The notes below the pieces were generated by a model that saw nothing but the letters and a program-made list of their open reading frames with translations, did no database searches and was not told where the DNA came from. A DNA stretch of 32,556 nucleotides from Methanobacteriota archaeon. GTDB lineage: Archaea > Thermoplasmatota > Poseidoniia > Poseidoniales > Poseidoniaceae. Where the stretch lies: the NCBI GenBank assembly GCA_014240385.1, contig JAAZXA010000083.1:1-32556 (forward strand), read 5' to 3'. The position numbers and the translations under genes are program-made. Positions within the stretch are counted from its first letter, which is position 1, and each line of letters begins with the position of its first letter. This document shows, in pieces, positions 32,056 through 32,556 of this stretch.

Positions 32056-32556
32056 ATGTCGGACGGGCAAGCATACTATGATGGACTGATTGGACAGGGC
32101 TATACTCCTGAACAAGCAACACAATACACACAGCAGTATTACGCAGGTTTTGAGCCCGCAGTGGCACAGGTAGCACCTGTTGAAGACTTCCAAGTTGAGC
32201 AAACACATGTAACAGAAGTTGCTCAAGAATACGGTGTTAGTCCAACCCAACTCGTAGACACAGCCCGTCATTTCGATGCAAATGCCGACCAAATTCTACA
32301 ACAAAGCGAATTAGAAACTACAGCAATGCAAATGACCAGCACAGTTGCACCAACCGCTCCAGCCCCTATGGCTGCACCAATGGCTGCTGATCCTATGGCT
32401 GCTCCTCCTGGTATGGCTGCTCCTCCTGGTATGGCTGCCCCTCCTGGTATGGCTGCACCAATGATGGCAGGCGCCCCGATGGGAGGAATGGGCATGATGC
32501 CGGCACCGGCTGCTTCAGGTGGCGGTGACCCTCTGGGATATGTTGCAGTTGCATGT
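32056..32556 (+). CDS. EF-hand and Ala/Pro/Met-rich repeat protein, 3' end beyond window
   Basis: Open for 167 codons from ATG 32056 to the window edge with no stop. No family recognised with certainty. Residues near 10-32 read GLIGQGYTPEQATQYTQQYY, resembling the GWSMEQWxxYG tail of the large surface protein. A single EF-hand loop DANADQILQQSE (D1, N3, D5, E12) lies near 72-83. Then come three tandem MAAPPG units and a Met/Gly-rich run, ending GGDPLGYVAVAC at the edge. The overlapping minus-strand frames of this region are shadows. A multipass or secreted protein could follow. That cannot be seen. Confidence 0.8.
   Translation, partial: MSDGQAYYDGLIGQGYTPEQATQYTQQYYAGFEPAVAQVAPVEDFQVEQTHVTEVAQEYGVSPTQLVDTARHFDANADQILQQSELETTAMQMTSTVAPTAPAPMAAPMAADPMAAPPGMAAPPGMAAPPGMAAPMMAGAPMGGMGMMPAPAASGGGDPLGYVAVAC
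32395..32448 (+). repeat. three tandem 18-nt units (MAAPPG)
   Basis: Units at 32395-32412, 32413-32430 and 32431-32448 each encode Met-Ala-Ala-Pro-Pro-Gly. They differ by one synonymous base in the third. Related ATGGCTGC copies flank the array on both sides. Likely a slippage-prone, flexible linker. Confidence 0.85.

Noticed and set aside
32026-32495. Two minus-strand frames at the right edge with repeated AAIPGG
   Set aside because: They are antisense shadows of the MAAPPG-coding plus-strand gene.
1-32556. CRISPR array, insertion sequence, integrase, phage or toxin-antitoxin genes
   Set aside because: None seen. The only tandem repeats are short coding repeats in rpl32e and the edge gene.

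Overview
This window looks like a genome fragment from an uncultivated marine planktonic euryarchaeon, most likely Marine Group II (Poseidoniales, class Thermoplasmata). The reasons are an archaeal gene complement and order (L3-L4-L23-L2-S19-L22-S3-L29-aIF1-RNase P component 1-S17-L14-L24-S4e-L5-S14-S8-L6-L32e-L19e-L18-S5-L30-L15-SecY), a group II chaperonin, a Hef-type helicase and XPF nuclease, moderate GC, and a 16S rRNA gene directly downstream of the spc cluster. From memory, that linkage has been described in Group II fosmids. The placement is inferred: no alignment was run, and the 16S fragment is the part that would settle it.

Layout. Positions 1-495 are the 5' part of a 16S rRNA gene on the minus strand, cut by the window edge, with about 740 nt upstream that hold a strongly structured element (629-820). 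From 1235 to 15565 lies an unbroken 25-gene minus-strand cluster: 22 ribosomal proteins, aIF1, RNase P component 1 and SecY. Genes overlap by 1-4 nt or sit within a few nt, often with a GAGGTG Shine-Dalgarno about 6 nt before the start. A 300-nt divergent intergenic region separates it from a plus-strand DNA repair pair (15866-18528), a Hef-like helicase and an XPF/ERCC4 nuclease split into two overlapping genes. Next comes a minus-strand redox pair (18515-21322): a HdrB/SdhE-like CCG protein and a ferredoxin-flavodoxin-SdhB-like fusion. It is followed by a thermosome subunit, a large secreted and membrane-anchored surface protein, two poorly characterised membrane proteins, a class I aminotransferase, a membrane-anchored subtilisin-like protease, and a plus-strand gene running off the right edge.

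Most notable points. (1) uL14 carries an in-frame TAG at codon 100 of an otherwise full-length 132-codon gene, in a window where 33 of 35 natural stops are TGA, two are TAA and none is TAG. (2) The redox pair keeps the SdhB and HdrB sequence frameworks but has lost most iron-sulfur ligands in the SdhB-like half and in the second CCG domain, while gaining an N-terminal ferredoxin and flavodoxin. (3) eL32 has an N-terminal SAP-like domain on an acidic linker. (4) SecY has about 140 extra N-terminal residues with four predicted membrane segments. (5) A compact, multi-hairpin RNA-like element lies upstream of 16S. (6) A surface protein and the edge gene share a G[WY][ST]xEQ-type motif.

No CRISPR array, insertion sequence, integrase, tRNA or phage gene was seen. 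Most of the window is a core genome region, and the novelty lies in domain architecture and in the spaces between genes.
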